DNA of 64,000 nt from the NCBI GenBank assembly GCA_004799545.1, contig SSMU01000030.1, positions 62,001 to 126,000 of the forward strand, given 5' to 3'. Of the stretch, positions 9,354 to 20,021 are shown piece by piece. Below the pieces are notes generated by a model. It was not told where the DNA came from and did no database searches. It saw nothing but the letters and a program-made list of their open reading frames with translations. The position numbers were made by a program, and so were the translations under genes. This stretch comes from Phenylobacterium sp. (GTDB lineage Bacteria > Pseudomonadota > Alphaproteobacteria > Caulobacterales > Caulobacteraceae). Each line of letters begins with the position of its first letter. Positions within the stretch are counted from its first letter, which is position 1.

Positions 9354-9385
9354 GGATTTGTCCCCAGCTAAATCGGGATTCCGCC

Positions 9386-10249
9386 TTGCCGACCGCCGCC
9401 GCCCAGCCGCCCACCCGGCTCGCCACCTACTTCCACGTCCACCTGGTCTCGGACTCGACCGGTGAGACGCTGAACGCCATGGCGCGCGCGGTCTGCGCCC
9501 GCTTCGACAACGTACTGCCCATCGAGCACATCTACGCCCTGGTCCGCTCGCAGCGGCAGCTGGACCGGGCTCTGGGCGACATCCAGGAGGCGCCGGGCGT
9601 GGTGATCCACACGATCGTCGACGACAAGCTGCGCCACGCTTTGGAGGAAGGCTGCCGGCAGATGGACATGCCCTGCATCCCGGCGCTGGATCCGCTGGTC
9701 GCAGCCCTGTCGCGCTACCTGGGCGCCTCGACCACCACGCGGGTGGGGGCGCACCTTCGGCTCGACAACGACTATTTCAACCGCATGGACGCGCTCAACT
9801 ACGCCATCGGCCACGACGACGGCCAGGGCGGCCAGGACCTCGACCGGGCCGACGTGGTGCTGGTGGGGGTCTCGCGGACCTCCAAGACGCCGACCTGCAT
9901 CTACCTGGCCCACCGCGGGGTGCGGGCGGCCAACGTGCCGCTGGTGCCGGGACGCTCGCCGCCGGAGCGGCTGTTCCAGCTCTCCAACGCCCTGGTGGTC
10001 GGGCTGACCGTCTCCCCCGACCGGCTGATCCAGATCCGCCGCAACCGCCTGCTCAGCCTGAAGGAGGAGCGGGAGAGCACCTACATCGACGTGGATTCGG
10101 TGCGCGACGAGATCGTCCAGGCCCGGCGGCTCTACGAGCGCCACAGCTGGCCGGTGATCGACGTCACCCGCCGCTCGGTCGAGGAGACGGCGGCGGCGAT
10201 CATGAACCTGCTGCACGGCGGCCACGGCCAGGTGGAGGTGCTCGGGTGA
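9386..10249 (+). CDS. ppsR: pyruvate, phosphate dikinase/PEP synthase regulatory protein (DUF299), TTG start
   Basis: FHVHLVSDSTGETLNAMARAVCARF...VLVGVSRTSKTPTCIYLAHRGVRAANVPLVPG. Confidence 0.93.
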   Translation: MPTAAAQPPTRLATYFHVHLVSDSTGETLNAMARAVCARFDNVLPIEHIYALVRSQRQLDRALGDIQEAPGVVIHTIVDDKLRHALEEGCRQMDMPCIPALDPLVAALSRYLGASTTTRVGAHLRLDNDYFNRMDALNYAIGHDDGQGGQDLDRADVVLVGVSRTSKTPTCIYLAHRGVRAANVPLVPGRSPPERLFQLSNALVVGLTVSPDRLIQIRRNRLLSLKEERESTYIDVDSVRDEIVQARRLYERHSWPVIDVTRRSVEETAAAIMNLLHGGHGQVEVLG

Positions 10250-10836
10250 CGGTCACGCTCGCCTCGAAGAGCGCGGCGCGACGGGCGGTCCTCGACGGGG
10301 CGGGGGTGGTGTTCGAGATCGCGGAGTCCGGCTTCGACGAGGACGCCGCCAAGGCGCGGCTGACCGGGCAGGGGGCCCCGCCGAGAGAGGTCGCCGAGGC
10401 GCTGGCCGAGGGCAAGGCGCTGAAGGTCTCGGCGGGAACGCCCGGCCTGGTGGTGGGCGCCGACCAGACGTTGGAGCTGGACGGCCGGGTCTACGACAAG
10501 GCCGATAGCCTTGAGGCGGCCCGCGCGCGGCTGAAGCTGCTGCGCGGCAAGCCGCACAGCCTGCACTCCGCGGTGGTGGTGGCCAGGGACGGGCAGGTCC
10601 TCTGGCGCGAGACGGCCAGTGCGACGCTGACCATGCGCGACTTCTCCGACCCCTTCCTCGAAACCTATCTCGCCTCGGAAGGCCCCGCCGCCCTCGGCTC
10701 GGTGGGCTGCTACCGCCTCGAAGGGCCGGGCGCGCAGCTGTTCTCCCATATCGAGGGCGACTATTTCGCCATCCTCGGCCTGCCCCTGCTGGGGCTCCTC
10801 GATTTCCTGCGCCACGAAGGAGCGCTCGCCTCATGA
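10246..10836 (+). CDS. maf: Maf family nucleotide pyrophosphatase
   Basis: [22 protein letters not shown]...[18 protein letters not shown]. Confidence 0.93.
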   Translation: MTVTLASKSAARRAVLDGAGVVFEIAESGFDEDAAKARLTGQGAPPREVAEALAEGKALKVSAGTPGLVVGADQTLELDGRVYDKADSLEAARARLKLLRGKPHSLHSAVVVARDGQVLWRETASATLTMRDFSDPFLETYLASEGPAALGSVGCYRLEGPGAQLFSHIEGDYFAILGLPLLGLLDFLRHEGALAS

Positions 10837-11705
10837 GCCGTCCGATTTCCGGCGCCACGGTGGTGGCGGGGGTGGCGGGCCAGCCGGTCCGCCAGTCGCT
10901 GAGCCCGCTGTTGCACAACGCCTGGCTGGCCAAGGCCGGGATCGACGGGGTCTACGTGACCTTCGCGCCCCCGGCCGACGCCTTCCAGCGGTTTGCCGAG
11001 GGCCTGCGGGGCGGCGCCGTGCGCGGGATCAACGTCACCCTGCCGTTCAAGGAGGCGGCGCTCTCAGTCTGCGACCGGGCGACGTCGCGCGCGGCGGAGG
11101 CGGAAGCCGCCAACCTGCTGGTCTTCGAGGCCGACGGCACGATCACCGCCGACAACACCGACGGCCTGGGCCTCCTGGCCGCTTTCGCCCTGCAGGCGCC
11201 CGGCTTCGATCCCAAGGCCGGGCCGATCGTCATCCTCGGGGCGGGCGGCGCGGCGCGCGGCGCGGCCGCGGCGTTCAAGGCGGCGGGCGCGCCGGAGGTG
11301 CGGGTCGTCAACCGCACCCTGGCCAAGGCGGAATTCGTGGCCGGCGGCCTGGGCGACGTGGGTCGCGCCTTTCCGATGGACCAGGCGGCGCAGGCGCTTG
11401 CCGGGGTCCAGGCGGTGGTCAACGCGACGTCGGCGGGCCTGACCAACGGCGGCCGGCTCGAGGTCCCGCTGGAGGCGACGCCGGAGGGGGCGGTGATCAT
11501 GGACATGATCTACACCCCGCTCGACACCGACTTCCTGACCGGGGCCAAGGCGCTCGGCCGGCGGACGGTGGATGGGTTGGCGATGCTGGTCGGCCAGGCG
11601 CGGCCCTCGTTCGAGGCCTTCTTCGGCCAGTCGCCGCCGGAGGGGGTGGACGTCCGCGCCCTGGCGATGGAAGCGCTCCGCCACGCGGCGGACCCCGCCA
11701 AATGA
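10833..11705 (+). CDS. aroE: shikimate dehydrogenase
   Basis: [18 protein letters not shown]...[13 protein letters not shown]...NTDGLGLL...GAGGAARG. Confidence 0.96.
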   Translation: MSRPISGATVVAGVAGQPVRQSLSPLLHNAWLAKAGIDGVYVTFAPPADAFQRFAEGLRGGAVRGINVTLPFKEAALSVCDRATSRAAEAEAANLLVFEADGTITADNTDGLGLLAAFALQAPGFDPKAGPIVILGAGGAARGAAAAFKAAGAPEVRVVNRTLAKAEFVAGGLGDVGRAFPMDQAAQALAGVQAVVNATSAGLTNGGRLEVPLEATPEGAVIMDMIYTPLDTDFLTGAKALGRRTVDGLAMLVGQARPSFEAFFGQSPPEGVDVRALAMEALRHAADPAK

Positions 11706-12322
11706 TCCTGATCGGCCTCACCGGCTCCATCGGCATGGGCAAGTCGACCACCGCGGCCATGTTCCGCGACGCCGGCGTGCCGGTCTATGACGCCGATGCG
11801 GCGGTGGCCGACCTCTATGTGCAGGGCGGGGCGGCGGTGGAGCCGGTGGGCGAGGCCTTCCCCGGCGTGGTCAAGGACGGCGCCATCGACCGTGAGGCGC
11901 TGCGCACCGCCGTGCTGGGCCAGCCCGAAGCGCTGCAGCGGCTGAACGCCATCGTCCACCCGCTGGTCGGCCGCGACCGCGTGCATTTCTTCAAGGCCGC
12001 CGAGGACGCCGGCGCCGAGATGGTGGTGCTCGACATCCCCCTGCTGTTCGAGACCGGCGGCCACGCCAACATGGACGCGGTGGTGGTGGTGACCGCGCCG
12101 CCGGAGATGCAGCGCGAGCGGGTGCTGGCCCGGCCCGGCATGAGCCCTGCACGGCTCGACGCCATCCTGGCCCAGCAGGTGGCCGATGCGGAGAAGCGGG
12201 CCCGCGCCCACTTCGTGGTCGACACCTCCAAGGGGCTGGAGCCGGCCCGCGCCCGGGTGGCCGAGATCATCGCCGCCATGCGCGACCCGGCGCGACGACC
12301 GGCCGCCGCCGCCAAGGATTGA
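11702..12322 (+). CDS. coaE: dephospho-CoA kinase
   Basis: [32 protein letters not shown]. Confidence 0.97.
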   Translation: MILIGLTGSIGMGKSTTAAMFRDAGVPVYDADAAVADLYVQGGAAVEPVGEAFPGVVKDGAIDREALRTAVLGQPEALQRLNAIVHPLVGRDRVHFFKAAEDAGAEMVVLDIPLLFETGGHANMDAVVVVTAPPEMQRERVLARPGMSPARLDAILAQQVADAEKRARAHFVVDTSKGLEPARARVAEIIAAMRDPARRPAAAAKD

Positions 12323-12353
12323 GCGCGGGCGCGAAGCGGGCCAAAACAGGATC

Positions 12354-13061
12354 ATGGCCCGCGAGATCGTCCTCGACACCGAAACCACCGGCTTCGAACC
12401 CTCCCAGGGTCACCGGCTGGTTGAGCTCGCCTGCCTGGAGATCGAGGACTTCGTCCCCACCGGCCGCACCTTCCACGCCTATATCGACCCCTGCCGCGAC
12501 ATGCCGATCGAGGCCGAGCGGGTGCACGGCCTGTCGGGCGCCTTCCTGAAGGGCAAGCCGCGGTTCGAGCATCCGGAGGTGGTCGAGGCCTTCCTGGAGT
12601 TCGTGGGCGACGCCCCGCTGGTGGCCCACAACGCCGGCTTCGACCGCAACTTCCTCAATTGGGAGCTGCGCACCTGCGGCCGGGTCGAGACCCACGACCA
12701 CCGCTGGGTCGACACCCTGGCCTTGGCCAAGCACCGCTTCCCGGGGATGCACAATTCCCTCGATGCGCTCTGCAAGCGGTTCAAGATCTCGCTGTCGGAG
12801 CGCGAGAAGCACGGCGCCCTGATCGACGCCAAGCTGCTGGCGGCGGTCTATCTGGAGCTGAAGGGCGGCCGCGAGCGGCGCCTGGAGCTGACCGCGACCG
12901 CCGCGGCGGTGAGCATGGTCCACGCCGCGACCCAGAACGCCTACGGCGTCCGGCCCCGGCCGCTGGAGCCGCGCTCGACCGAGGCTGAGCGCGCCCTGCA
13001 CGCCAGCTTCATCCGCGACGAGCTGAAGGTCGAGGACCTCTGGACGAGGTTCGGGCTCTAG
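12354..13061 (+). CDS. dnaQ: DNA polymerase III epsilon subunit
   Basis: MAREIVLDTETTGFEPSQGHRLVELACLEIEDFVPTG...VHGLSG...AHNAGFD. Confidence 0.97.
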   Translation: MAREIVLDTETTGFEPSQGHRLVELACLEIEDFVPTGRTFHAYIDPCRDMPIEAERVHGLSGAFLKGKPRFEHPEVVEAFLEFVGDAPLVAHNAGFDRNFLNWELRTCGRVETHDHRWVDTLALAKHRFPGMHNSLDALCKRFKISLSEREKHGALIDAKLLAAVYLELKGGRERRLELTATAAAVSMVHAATQNAYGVRPRPLEPRSTEAERALHASFIRDELKVEDLWTRFGL

Positions 13062-13063
13062 CC

Positions 13064-13564
13064 CTACGCGTTGCCCACCACCGGCTGGCCCATGGCCTCG
13101 GCCTTGCGCGCGGCGTAGACGCCGGCGAAGTCGATCGGGTCGAGCAAGAAGGGCGGGAAGCCGCCTTCCGAGGACAGGTCGGCGATGATCCGCCGCGCGA
13201 ACGGGAACAGGTAGCGCGGGCACTCGATCAGCAGCACCGGCTCGATGTCGTCCTGGCTGACGCCCTCGATCTGGAACAGGCCGCCGTAGAGGATCTCGAT
13301 CATGAACAGGGCGCCGTCGTCGCGCCCGGCTTTCGCGGAGAGCTTCAGGTCCACCTCGAACAGGCCGTCGTCGCGGCTGCGGGCGTTCATCTCGACGCCC
13401 AGGTCGATCTGCGGCTGCACCTGGCCGGCGGCGCGCAGGGATTCCGGCGCGCGGGGGTTCTCGAAGGAGAGGTCGCGGATGAATTGGGCGAGGATGCGGA
13501 TACCCGGCGCCTGCACGCCCTGGCCGTTCTGTTGCGCAACCGCGCCGGCGTCGATGTCGCTCAT
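13064..13564 (-). CDS. secB: protein-export chaperone SecB
   Basis: [15 protein letters not shown]...[13 protein letters not shown]...[40 protein letters not shown]. Confidence 0.97.
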   Translation of the reverse strand: MSDIDAGAVAQQNGQGVQAPGIRILAQFIRDLSFENPRAPESLRAAGQVQPQIDLGVEMNARSRDDGLFEVDLKLSAKAGRDDGALFMIEILYGGLFQIEGVSQDDIEPVLLIECPRYLFPFARRIIADLSSEGGFPPFLLDPIDFAGVYAARKAEAMGQPVVGNA

Positions 13565-13710
13565 GATAACCGCTTCAAATCCGTGGTCTGGCGCGATGAA
13601 AGCGCGCCATATGGGGCGGCCGGGCTAACATGGCGCCTGGGCCGATGCAACGCCGCCCCTGACGGGGGCGTTCCGAAGGCTTATATAGGCTGCGATACGC
13701 CCGTTCGTTC

Positions 13711-14343
13711 TTGGAAGGCCTGAGTTTGCAAGTCCTCGAACTGATCATCTTCGCGGGTCTGGCCGGCCTGATCCTGTACCAGCTCTATTCGGTGCTCGGC
13801 CGCCGCGTCGGCCGCCAGCCGGAGGATACCCCGGCCACCGAGGCGGCTTCCGGCGTGGTGCGTCCCGCCGAGCGGACGGCCGATCCCGTCGACGACGGTG
13901 TGGCGCTCTCCGGCCTCGCGGCCGTGAAGGCCAAGGACCCCGGCTTCGATGTCGGCCAGTTCCTGGGCGGCTCCAAGTCCGCCTACCAGATGATCGTCAA
14001 GGCGTTCGCCGAGGGCGACCGTCCGACGCTGAAGAACCTGCTCGCCACCCCGGTGATGGCCAGCTTCGACGCCGCCATCGCCCAGCGCGAGGCGGAGGGC
14101 CGCACCGAGACCGTGGAGTTCCTGCACACCCCGCGCGCCGACCTCGAGAAGGCGGAGATGACCGCCGGCGACCTGGCCCGCATGACCGTGCGCTTCCTGG
14201 CCGAGTTCCGTTCCCGCACCAAGGGTCCGGAGGGCGAGGGCGTCGACGACAAGCGCACCGCCGAGCTGTGGACCTTCGAACGCAATCTCAAGAGCCGCGA
14301 TCCCAACTGGATGCTTGTCCACGTGGACGCCGCGGAGGCTTAG
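13711..14343 (+). CDS. Tim44/TimA-like domain protein; likely TTG start a few codons into the ORF
   Basis: LELIIFAGLAGLILYQLYSVLGRRVGRQ...FLGGSKSAYQMIVKAFAEGDRPTLKNLLA. Confidence 0.9.
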   Translation: MEGLSLQVLELIIFAGLAGLILYQLYSVLGRRVGRQPEDTPATEAASGVVRPAERTADPVDDGVALSGLAAVKAKDPGFDVGQFLGGSKSAYQMIVKAFAEGDRPTLKNLLATPVMASFDAAIAQREAEGRTETVEFLHTPRADLEKAEMTAGDLARMTVRFLAEFRSRTKGPEGEGVDDKRTAELWTFERNLKSRDPNWMLVHVDAAEA

Positions 14344-14349
14344 GGGCTG

Positions 14350-15357
14350 TTGAAGACGCGAGCGGTCGGGGCGGCGCTCGCCGCGATGCTCTGGGCTGCC
14401 GGGACCGCCGCGGCGGCCGCGCCACCCATCGCCACCTTCCGGGACCTGCCCGGCTGGACCGCCGAGGACCACGCCGCCGCCTACGCCGCCTACCGCGAGA
14501 CTTGCGGGGCCTCCAGCGACCCGGCCATGGCGCGGATCTGCCGGCTGGCGCGCGCCACAGGACCGCTCGACGAGGCCGCCGCCCGTCAATTCTTCGAGAG
14601 CAACTTCACCCCCGACCCGGTCACCACCCAGGGCGTGCTGACCGCCTATTTCGCGCCCGAGTACCCGGCCCGGCGCCGGCCGGAGGCCGAGTTCACCGCC
14701 CCGGTGCGCCCCAAGCCTGCCGACCTCACCGCCGGTGGTGGCGCTTACGCCGACCGGGCGGCGATCGAGGGGCGGACCGCCGAGGACGCCCTGGCCTGGA
14801 TGCGGCCGGAGGACCTGTTCCTGCTGCAGGTGCAGGGCTCGGGGACCCTGCGCTTCGAGGACGGCCGCAAGATGAAGGCGCTCTACGCCGCCACCAACGG
14901 CCGGCCCTACCTGGCGATCGGCGGGCCGATGCACGCCCAAGGCCTGCTCTCCGGCGAGGTCTCGGCCGACGCGATCCACGCCTGGCTGGCCACCCACCGG
15001 GGACCCGAAGCCCAGGCGGTGATGCAGCTCAACCCACGCTATTCGTTCTTCCGCCTGAGCCGCGACGATGGCCGCCCTCCCTCCGGCTCGGCCCATGTGC
15101 CGCTGGTCGCCGGCCGGGCGCTGGCGATCGATCCCGCCTACCACGCCTATGGCGAGCTGCTGTGGATCGCCGCCGACCGGCCGGTGCTGCCGGGCGCCCG
15201 GCCGAGCTACCACCGCCTGGCGATGACCCTGGACACCGGCGGCGCGATCCGCGGCCCCGCCCGCGCCGACCTCTACCTCGGCGAAGGCGCCGCCGCCGGG
15301 ACCGAGGCCGGCCGCGTGCACCACCGGCTGACGCTCTGGCGGCTGGCCCCGCGATGA
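14350..15357 (+). CDS. mltA: membrane-bound lytic transglycosylase A (3D domain)
   Basis: FTPDPVTTQGVLTAYFAPEYPARRRP...FLLQVQGSGTLRFEDG...ALDTGGAIRGPARADLYLG-like 3D region. Confidence 0.92.
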   Translation: MKTRAVGAALAAMLWAAGTAAAAAPPIATFRDLPGWTAEDHAAAYAAYRETCGASSDPAMARICRLARATGPLDEAAARQFFESNFTPDPVTTQGVLTAYFAPEYPARRRPEAEFTAPVRPKPADLTAGGGAYADRAAIEGRTAEDALAWMRPEDLFLLQVQGSGTLRFEDGRKMKALYAATNGRPYLAIGGPMHAQGLLSGEVSADAIHAWLATHRGPEAQAVMQLNPRYSFFRLSRDDGRPPSGSAHVPLVAGRALAIDPAYHAYGELLWIAADRPVLPGARPSYHRLAMTLDTGGAIRGPARADLYLGEGAAAGTEAGRVHHRLTLWRLAPR

Positions 15358-15917
15358 AACGGCCGCTGAAACCCGACGAGCTGCGCGTCTGGGGCCTGGT
15401 CGCCGCGACGGTGCATCCGTTGCCGGGGCGCGAGACGCCGAGCGTCCCCTCCCCTCAAGGGGAGGGACAGACGGCGAAGCCGTCAGGGTGGGGCAGTAAG
15501 GTCCAGGCGCCGACCTCACAGTCCCGTCCCACACTTCCTCACCCGGACCGAGCTGCGCTCGGTCGTCCCTCCCCCCAAGGGGAGGGAAACCGATCGATCG
15601 AACCCCGCCGCAAGCACCGCATCGCCAAGGAGCGCGAGGAGATCGGCGGCCGGCTCGACCTGCACGGCCTCGACCAGGATCGGGCCCGCGCCGTGCTGGA
15701 GGCCTTCCTGCGCCGCGCCTGGGACGAGGGCTACCGCGCCGTCCTGGTGATCACCGGCAAGGGCGTGCAGGGCGACGGGGTCCTCAAGCGCCGGACCCCG
15801 GAATGGCTGGCCGCGCCGCACCTCAGCGCCATCGTCGCCGGCATCTCCGAGGCCCACCGCCGCCATGGCGGGGAGGGCGCGCTCTACGTGGCCCTGAAGC
15901 GCAAGCCGAAGAGCTGA
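15354..15917 (+). CDS. Smr/MutS2 domain protein with repeat-derived internal segment
   Basis: C-terminal GGRLDLHGLDQDRARAVLEAFLRRAWDEGYRAVLVITGKG; codons about 31-78 derive from a dispersed repeat. Confidence 0.88.
   Translation: MKRPLKPDELRVWGLVAATVHPLPGRETPSVPSPQGEGQTAKPSGWGSKVQAPTSQSRPTLPHPDRAALGRPSPQGEGNRSIEPRRKHRIAKEREEIGGRLDLHGLDQDRARAVLEAFLRRAWDEGYRAVLVITGKGVQGDGVLKRRTPEWLAAPHLSAIVAGISEAHRRHGGEGALYVALKRKPKS
15446..15588 (+). repeat. composite palindromic repeat, family 1 copy A (intragenic)
   Basis: CCCTCCCCTCAAGGGGAGGGACAGACGGCGAAGCCGTCAGGGTGGGG...ACTTCCTCACCCGGACCGAGCTGCGCTCGGTCGTCCCTCCCCCCAAGGGGAGGGAAA. Confidence 0.88.
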
Positions 15918-15927
15918 ACCGACGGCA

Positions 15928-16251
15928 CTAGGCGGGACGCCCGGCCTTCTCGTCCAACCCCGAGGTCCCCTCCCGGCCCTCCAGCTTGTCGGCGACGTCG
16001 TCGAGGGAGACGCCGGTGGCGGCGAGCAGCACCAGCCAGTGGTAGATCAGGTCGGCGCTCTCGCCGGCCAGGGCGTCCTTGTCGGCCTGGATGGCGGCGA
16101 TCGCGGTCTCGACGGCCTCTTCGCCCAGCTTCTTGGCGGCGCGGGCCGGATCGGCCAGCAGCTGGGCGGTGTAGGACGAATTGGGCTCGGCGCCGCGCCG
16201 GCGCTCGATGGTCGCGGTCAGGCGGGCGACGGCCTCGGCGAAGCGGCTCAT
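15928..16251 (-). CDS. hisE: phosphoribosyl-ATP pyrophosphatase
   Basis: [57 protein letters not shown]. Confidence 0.96.
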   Translation of the reverse strand: MSRFAEAVARLTATIERRRGAEPNSSYTAQLLADPARAAKKLGEEAVETAIAAIQADKDALAGESADLIYHWLVLLAATGVSLDDVADKLEGREGTSGLDEKAGRPA

Positions 16252-17018
16252 GCGGCGGCTTCCGTCCGGCGGACCGGGATGCCGTTCGCGGCCATGGCGG
16301 CCTTCACCTCGCCGATCGAGACCTCGCCGAAGTGGAAGATCGAGGCGGCAAGCACCGCGTCCGCCCCGCCGATCTTCACCGCATCGACCATGTGCTGCGC
16401 GTTCCCCGCCCCGCCCGAGGCGATCACCGGCACGCCGACCGCGGCGGTGACCTGTTTCAAGAGCTCGAGGTCGTAGCCGATCTTGGCGCCGTCGCGGTCC
16501 ATGGAGGTCAGCAGGATCTCGCCCGCCCCATGCGCCACGGCGTCCACGGCATAGTCGACCACGTTCAGCCCGGTGTCGTTGCGGCCGCCGTAGGTGAACA
16601 CATGCCACCCGTCGGCCGTCCGCTTGGCGTCGATCGCTACCACCGTCGCCTGGCTGCCGAAGGCGTCGGCGCAGCCGGTGATCAGGTCGCGGGTCTCCAC
16701 CGCGGCGGTGTTGATGGAGATCTTGTCGGCCCCGGCCAGCAGCAGGCGCCGGGCGTCCTCCACCGTGCGGATGCCGCCGCCCACCGACAGCGGCATGAAG
16801 CAGACGTCGGCGGTGCGGGCCACCACGTCGAGGATGGTCCCGCGATGCTCATGGCTGGCGGTGATGTCGAGGAACATCAGCTCGTCGGCGCCGGCCGCGT
16901 CATAGGCCCTGGCCTGTTCCACCGGATCGCCGGCGTCGCGCAGGGAAACGAACTGCACGCCCTTCACCACGCGGCCGTCCTTGACGTCCAGGCAGGGGAT
17001 GACCCGCACCCGCAGCAT
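16248..17018 (-). CDS. hisF: imidazole glycerol phosphate synthase subunit HisF
   Basis: [55 protein letters not shown]. Confidence 0.98.
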   Translation of the reverse strand: MLRVRVIPCLDVKDGRVVKGVQFVSLRDAGDPVEQARAYDAAGADELMFLDITASHEHRGTILDVVARTADVCFMPLSVGGGIRTVEDARRLLLAGADKISINTAAVETRDLITGCADAFGSQATVVAIDAKRTADGWHVFTYGGRNDTGLNVVDYAVDAVAHGAGEILLTSMDRDGAKIGYDLELLKQVTAAVGVPVIASGGAGNAQHMVDAVKIGGADAVLAASIFHFGEVSIGEVKAAMAANGIPVRRTEAAA

Positions 17019-17749
17019 CAGGCCGCCGCCTTGAGCGCGTCCGACGGCACGATGGCGCCGTTGTAGAGCGCGCGGCCGAGCACGGCGCCGGCGATCGGCA
17101 CGCCCTTGCGCGCCTTCAGCCGCACGATGTCGTCGATCGAGGCGAGGCCGCCCGCGGCGATCACCGGGATGGTCACCGCATCGGCGATGGTCCCGAACGC
17201 CTCGACGTCGAAGCCCATGGTGGTGCCGTCGCGGTCGATGTCGGTGATGATCAGGGCCGAGACCCCGACGTCCTCGAACCGCTTGGCCACCGAGATGGCG
17301 TCGAGGTCGCTGTCCTCGGTCCAGCCCTGCACGGCCACCTTGCCGGCGCGCACATCGACGCTGACGGCGATCTGCTCGGGGAAGGCCTTGGCCGCTTCCC
17401 GCACCACCTGCGGTTCGCGCACCGCCACGGTGCCCAGGATCACCCGGCTGACCCCGGCTTCGATCCAGCGCTCCACGTCGGCCAGCGAGCGGATGCCGCC
17501 GCCCAGCTGGACCGGTAGGGAGACCGCCTCCAAGATCGCCTCGACCGCCGCGCCATTGACCGCCTGGCCCTGCACCGCGCCGTTCAGGTCGACCACGTGC
17601 AGCCAGTGGAAGCCGCCGTCCACCCAGGCGCGGGCCTGGTCGGCCGGGCTGGCGTTGAACACCGTGGCCTGGCCCAGGTCGCCGCGGATCACGCGCACGC
17701 ACTGGCCGTCCTTCAGGTCGATGGCGGGATAGAGGATCACGGACGCCAC
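17018..17749 (-). CDS. hisA: phosphoribosylformimino-AICAR isomerase HisA
   Basis: [38 protein letters not shown]...VQLGGGIRS. Confidence 0.97.
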   Translation of the reverse strand: MASVILYPAIDLKDGQCVRVIRGDLGQATVFNASPADQARAWVDGGFHWLHVVDLNGAVQGQAVNGAAVEAILEAVSLPVQLGGGIRSLADVERWIEAGVSRVILGTVAVREPQVVREAAKAFPEQIAVSVDVRAGKVAVQGWTEDSDLDAISVAKRFEDVGVSALIITDIDRDGTTMGFDVEAFGTIADAVTIPVIAAGGLASIDDIVRLKARKGVPIAGAVLGRALYNGAIVPSDALKAAA

Positions 17750-18372
17750 TCCAGGAAGCGCTTCAGCAGCGCTAGGCCAGGCTCTTGCGACTTTTCGGGG
17801 TGGAACTGAACCCCCGCGACATTGCCCCGCGCGACCGCCGCGGGAAACCGGCCGCCGTGCTCCACATAGGCCGTCACGTCGGCGGAGTCCCTCGGGAAGA
17901 TGGCGAAGGAATGGGTGAAATAGACCGCCTCGCCGTCCGCCAGCGGCGCGAACAGCGGATGGTCGGCGACCTGGACCAGGGTGTTCCAGCCCATGTGCGG
18001 GACCTTGATGGCGGGACCTTCGGGCGAGAGCTTCCGCACCTCGCCCGCGATCCAGTCGAGACCCGGCGTCTCGCCGAACTCCAGCCCGCGCGAGGCCAGG
18101 AGCTGCATGCCGACGCAGATGCCCAGGAAGGGGGCGCCCTTGCCCTGCACCGCCTCGGTCATGGCCTCGATCACGCCGTCGCGCGCCGCCAGCGCCGCCA
18201 TGCAGGCCGCGAAGGCTCCGACGCCCGGCAGCACGATGCGGTCGGCGCCGGCGATGGTCTCGGGATCGCTGGTGACCACGATATTGGCCGCGCCCTCGGC
18301 GATCCTCGCCAGGGCCTTCTCGGCCGAGCGCAGGTTGCCCGACCCGTAGTCGATCAGGGCGACGGTATGCAT
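17737..18372 (-). CDS. hisH: imidazole glycerol phosphate synthase subunit HisH
   Basis: [18 protein letters not shown]...[13 protein letters not shown]...[13 protein letters not shown]. Confidence 0.97.
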   Translation of the reverse strand: MHTVALIDYGSGNLRSAEKALARIAEGAANIVVTSDPETIAGADRIVLPGVGAFAACMAALAARDGVIEAMTEAVQGKGAPFLGICVGMQLLASRGLEFGETPGLDWIAGEVRKLSPEGPAIKVPHMGWNTLVQVADHPLFAPLADGEAVYFTHSFAIFPRDSADVTAYVEHGGRFPAAVARGNVAGVQFHPEKSQEPGLALLKRFLEWRP

Positions 18373-18383
18373 GGAGGAGTTTC

Positions 18384-18974
18384 CTACAGGACGCCCTTGG
18401 TGGACGGCGCGTGGCCCAGGCTCTTGGGGTCGAGCTCGACGGCTTGGCGGAGCGCCCGGGCCAGCGCCTTGAACCCGCTCTCCGCCACGTGGTGGGAGTT
18501 GGTCCCGTAGAGGGTCTCCAGGTGCACGCAGGCGCCGGCGTGCATGGCGAAGGCGTGGTGGAATTCCTTGAACAGCTCGGTGTCCATCTCGCCGACCTTC
18601 GGCGTCCTGAACTCCACCTTCCAGATCAGGTAGGGCCGATTGGAGAGGTCGATGGCGCAGCGGGTCAGGGTCTCGTCCATCGGGATATAGGCGTGGCCGA
18701 ACCGGCGGACGCCCTTGAAGCCGTCCAGCGCCTTGTTCACCGCCTGGCCGATGACGATGCCGGTGTCTTCCACCGTGTGGTGCATGTCGATGTGCAGGTC
18801 GCCCTTTGTCTCGACCTTCAGGTCGATGCCGCCGTGGCGGGCGAAGCTGTCCAGCATGTGGTCGAAGAAGCCGATGCCGGTGGAGATCTCGGACACACCG
18901 GTCCCATCGAGATCCACGAGCACGCGGATCTTCGTCTCCTTGGTGTCGCGGGCGACTTCCGCCGTACGGCTCAT
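18384..18974 (-). CDS. hisB: imidazoleglycerol-phosphate dehydratase
   Basis: [39 protein letters not shown]...[16 protein letters not shown]. Confidence 0.98.
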   Translation of the reverse strand: MSRTAEVARDTKETKIRVLVDLDGTGVSEISTGIGFFDHMLDSFARHGGIDLKVETKGDLHIDMHHTVEDTGIVIGQAVNKALDGFKGVRRFGHAYIPMDETLTRCAIDLSNRPYLIWKVEFRTPKVGEMDTELFKEFHHAFAMHAGACVHLETLYGTNSHHVAESGFKALARALRQAVELDPKSLGHAPSTKGVL

Positions 18975-18978
18975 CGGT

Positions 18979-19968
18979 TCAGTACCCCTTCGAGGCCGCC
19001 AGCTCTTTGAGGCTGACCTGCGGCCGCGGACCGTAGTGCGAGATCACCTCGGCGGCGGCGAGGGAGCCCAGCTTGCCGCAGAGCTGCAGCGGCCGCCCCC
19101 GCGCCAGGCCGAACATGAACCCGGCCGCGTATTGGTCGCCCGCGCCGGTCGTGTCCACGATTTTCTCCACCGGCTCGGCGGCGACGGTAAGGCGTTCGCC
19201 GGCGGTGAGGATCACCGAGCCGTGTTCGCTGCGGGTCACCGCGGCCAGCGTCACCCGCTGGCGCAGCTGCTCGACCGCGGCGTCGAAGTCGTCGGTCTCG
19301 AAGAGGGCGCAGACCTCGCTCTCGTTGGCGAACAGCAGGTCGACCTGGGTCTCGATGAAGCCCAGCAGGCCCGCGCGGTGGCGCTCCACCACGAAGCTGT
19401 CGGAGAGGGTGAGCGCGATCATCCGGCCCGCGCCGTGCGCCAGGGCGGCGGCCTTGGCGAAGGCGCGCCGGGCGGCCTCGGCGTCGAACAGATAGCCTTC
19501 CAGGTAGACGATCTTGGCCGCCTCGATCACGCCTGGGTCCACGTCGTCGTCGGTGAACTGCACCGAGGCGCCCAGGAAGGTGCACATGGTGCGCTGGGCG
19601 TCGGGCGTGACGTTGATCATCGAGACGGCGGTCGCGGGGCCGTTCTCAAGAGGCGCGTTTTCGAAGTGGGCGCCGATGGCGCGCATGTCGTGGGTGAAGA
19701 CCTGGCCCAGCTGGTCGTTGGCCACCTTGCCCAGGAAGGCGCCTCGCCCGCCGAAGCTCGCCAGGCCCGCCACCGTGTTGGCGGCCGAGCCGCCGGAAGC
19801 CTCCACGCCGGCGGCCATCTTGCCGTAGAGCGCCGCGCTCTGCTCGGCGTCCACCAGCATCATCGCGCCCTTGGTCAGGGCGTTGGCCGCCAGGAACGCG
19901 TCGGTCGCCGGGGCGCTCACGTCGACGATGGCGTTGCCGATCGCGGCCACGTCATAGAGGTCTGGCAT
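18979..19968 (-). CDS. PfkB family carbohydrate/adenosine kinase
   Basis: [18 protein letters not shown]...[24 protein letters not shown]...[13 protein letters not shown]. Confidence 0.93.
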   Translation of the reverse strand: MPDLYDVAAIGNAIVDVSAPATDAFLAANALTKGAMMLVDAEQSAALYGKMAAGVEASGGSAANTVAGLASFGGRGAFLGKVANDQLGQVFTHDMRAIGAHFENAPLENGPATAVSMINVTPDAQRTMCTFLGASVQFTDDDVDPGVIEAAKIVYLEGYLFDAEAARRAFAKAAALAHGAGRMIALTLSDSFVVERHRAGLLGFIETQVDLLFANESEVCALFETDDFDAAVEQLRQRVTLAAVTRSEHGSVILTAGERLTVAAEPVEKIVDTTGAGDQYAAGFMFGLARGRPLQLCGKLGSLAAAEVISHYGPRPQVSLKELAASKGY

Positions 19969-20021
19969 TGCTGAGCTTTCGTGAGAAGGAGGCGGCGACT
20001 TAGCGGGAAAGGGCCCGCTTG

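Larger units (their letters stand above)
8874..9385. promoter_or_regulatory. putative chromosomal replication origin (Cori-like) between hemE and ppsR
   Basis: About 0.5 kb non-coding gap with a perfect TTAA-N7-TTAA and two near matches, TTTTCCACA on minus strand, three TCCCCA W-box-like motifs, an AT-rich stretch and two GANTC sites; flanks match C. crescentus Cori. Confidence 0.82.
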
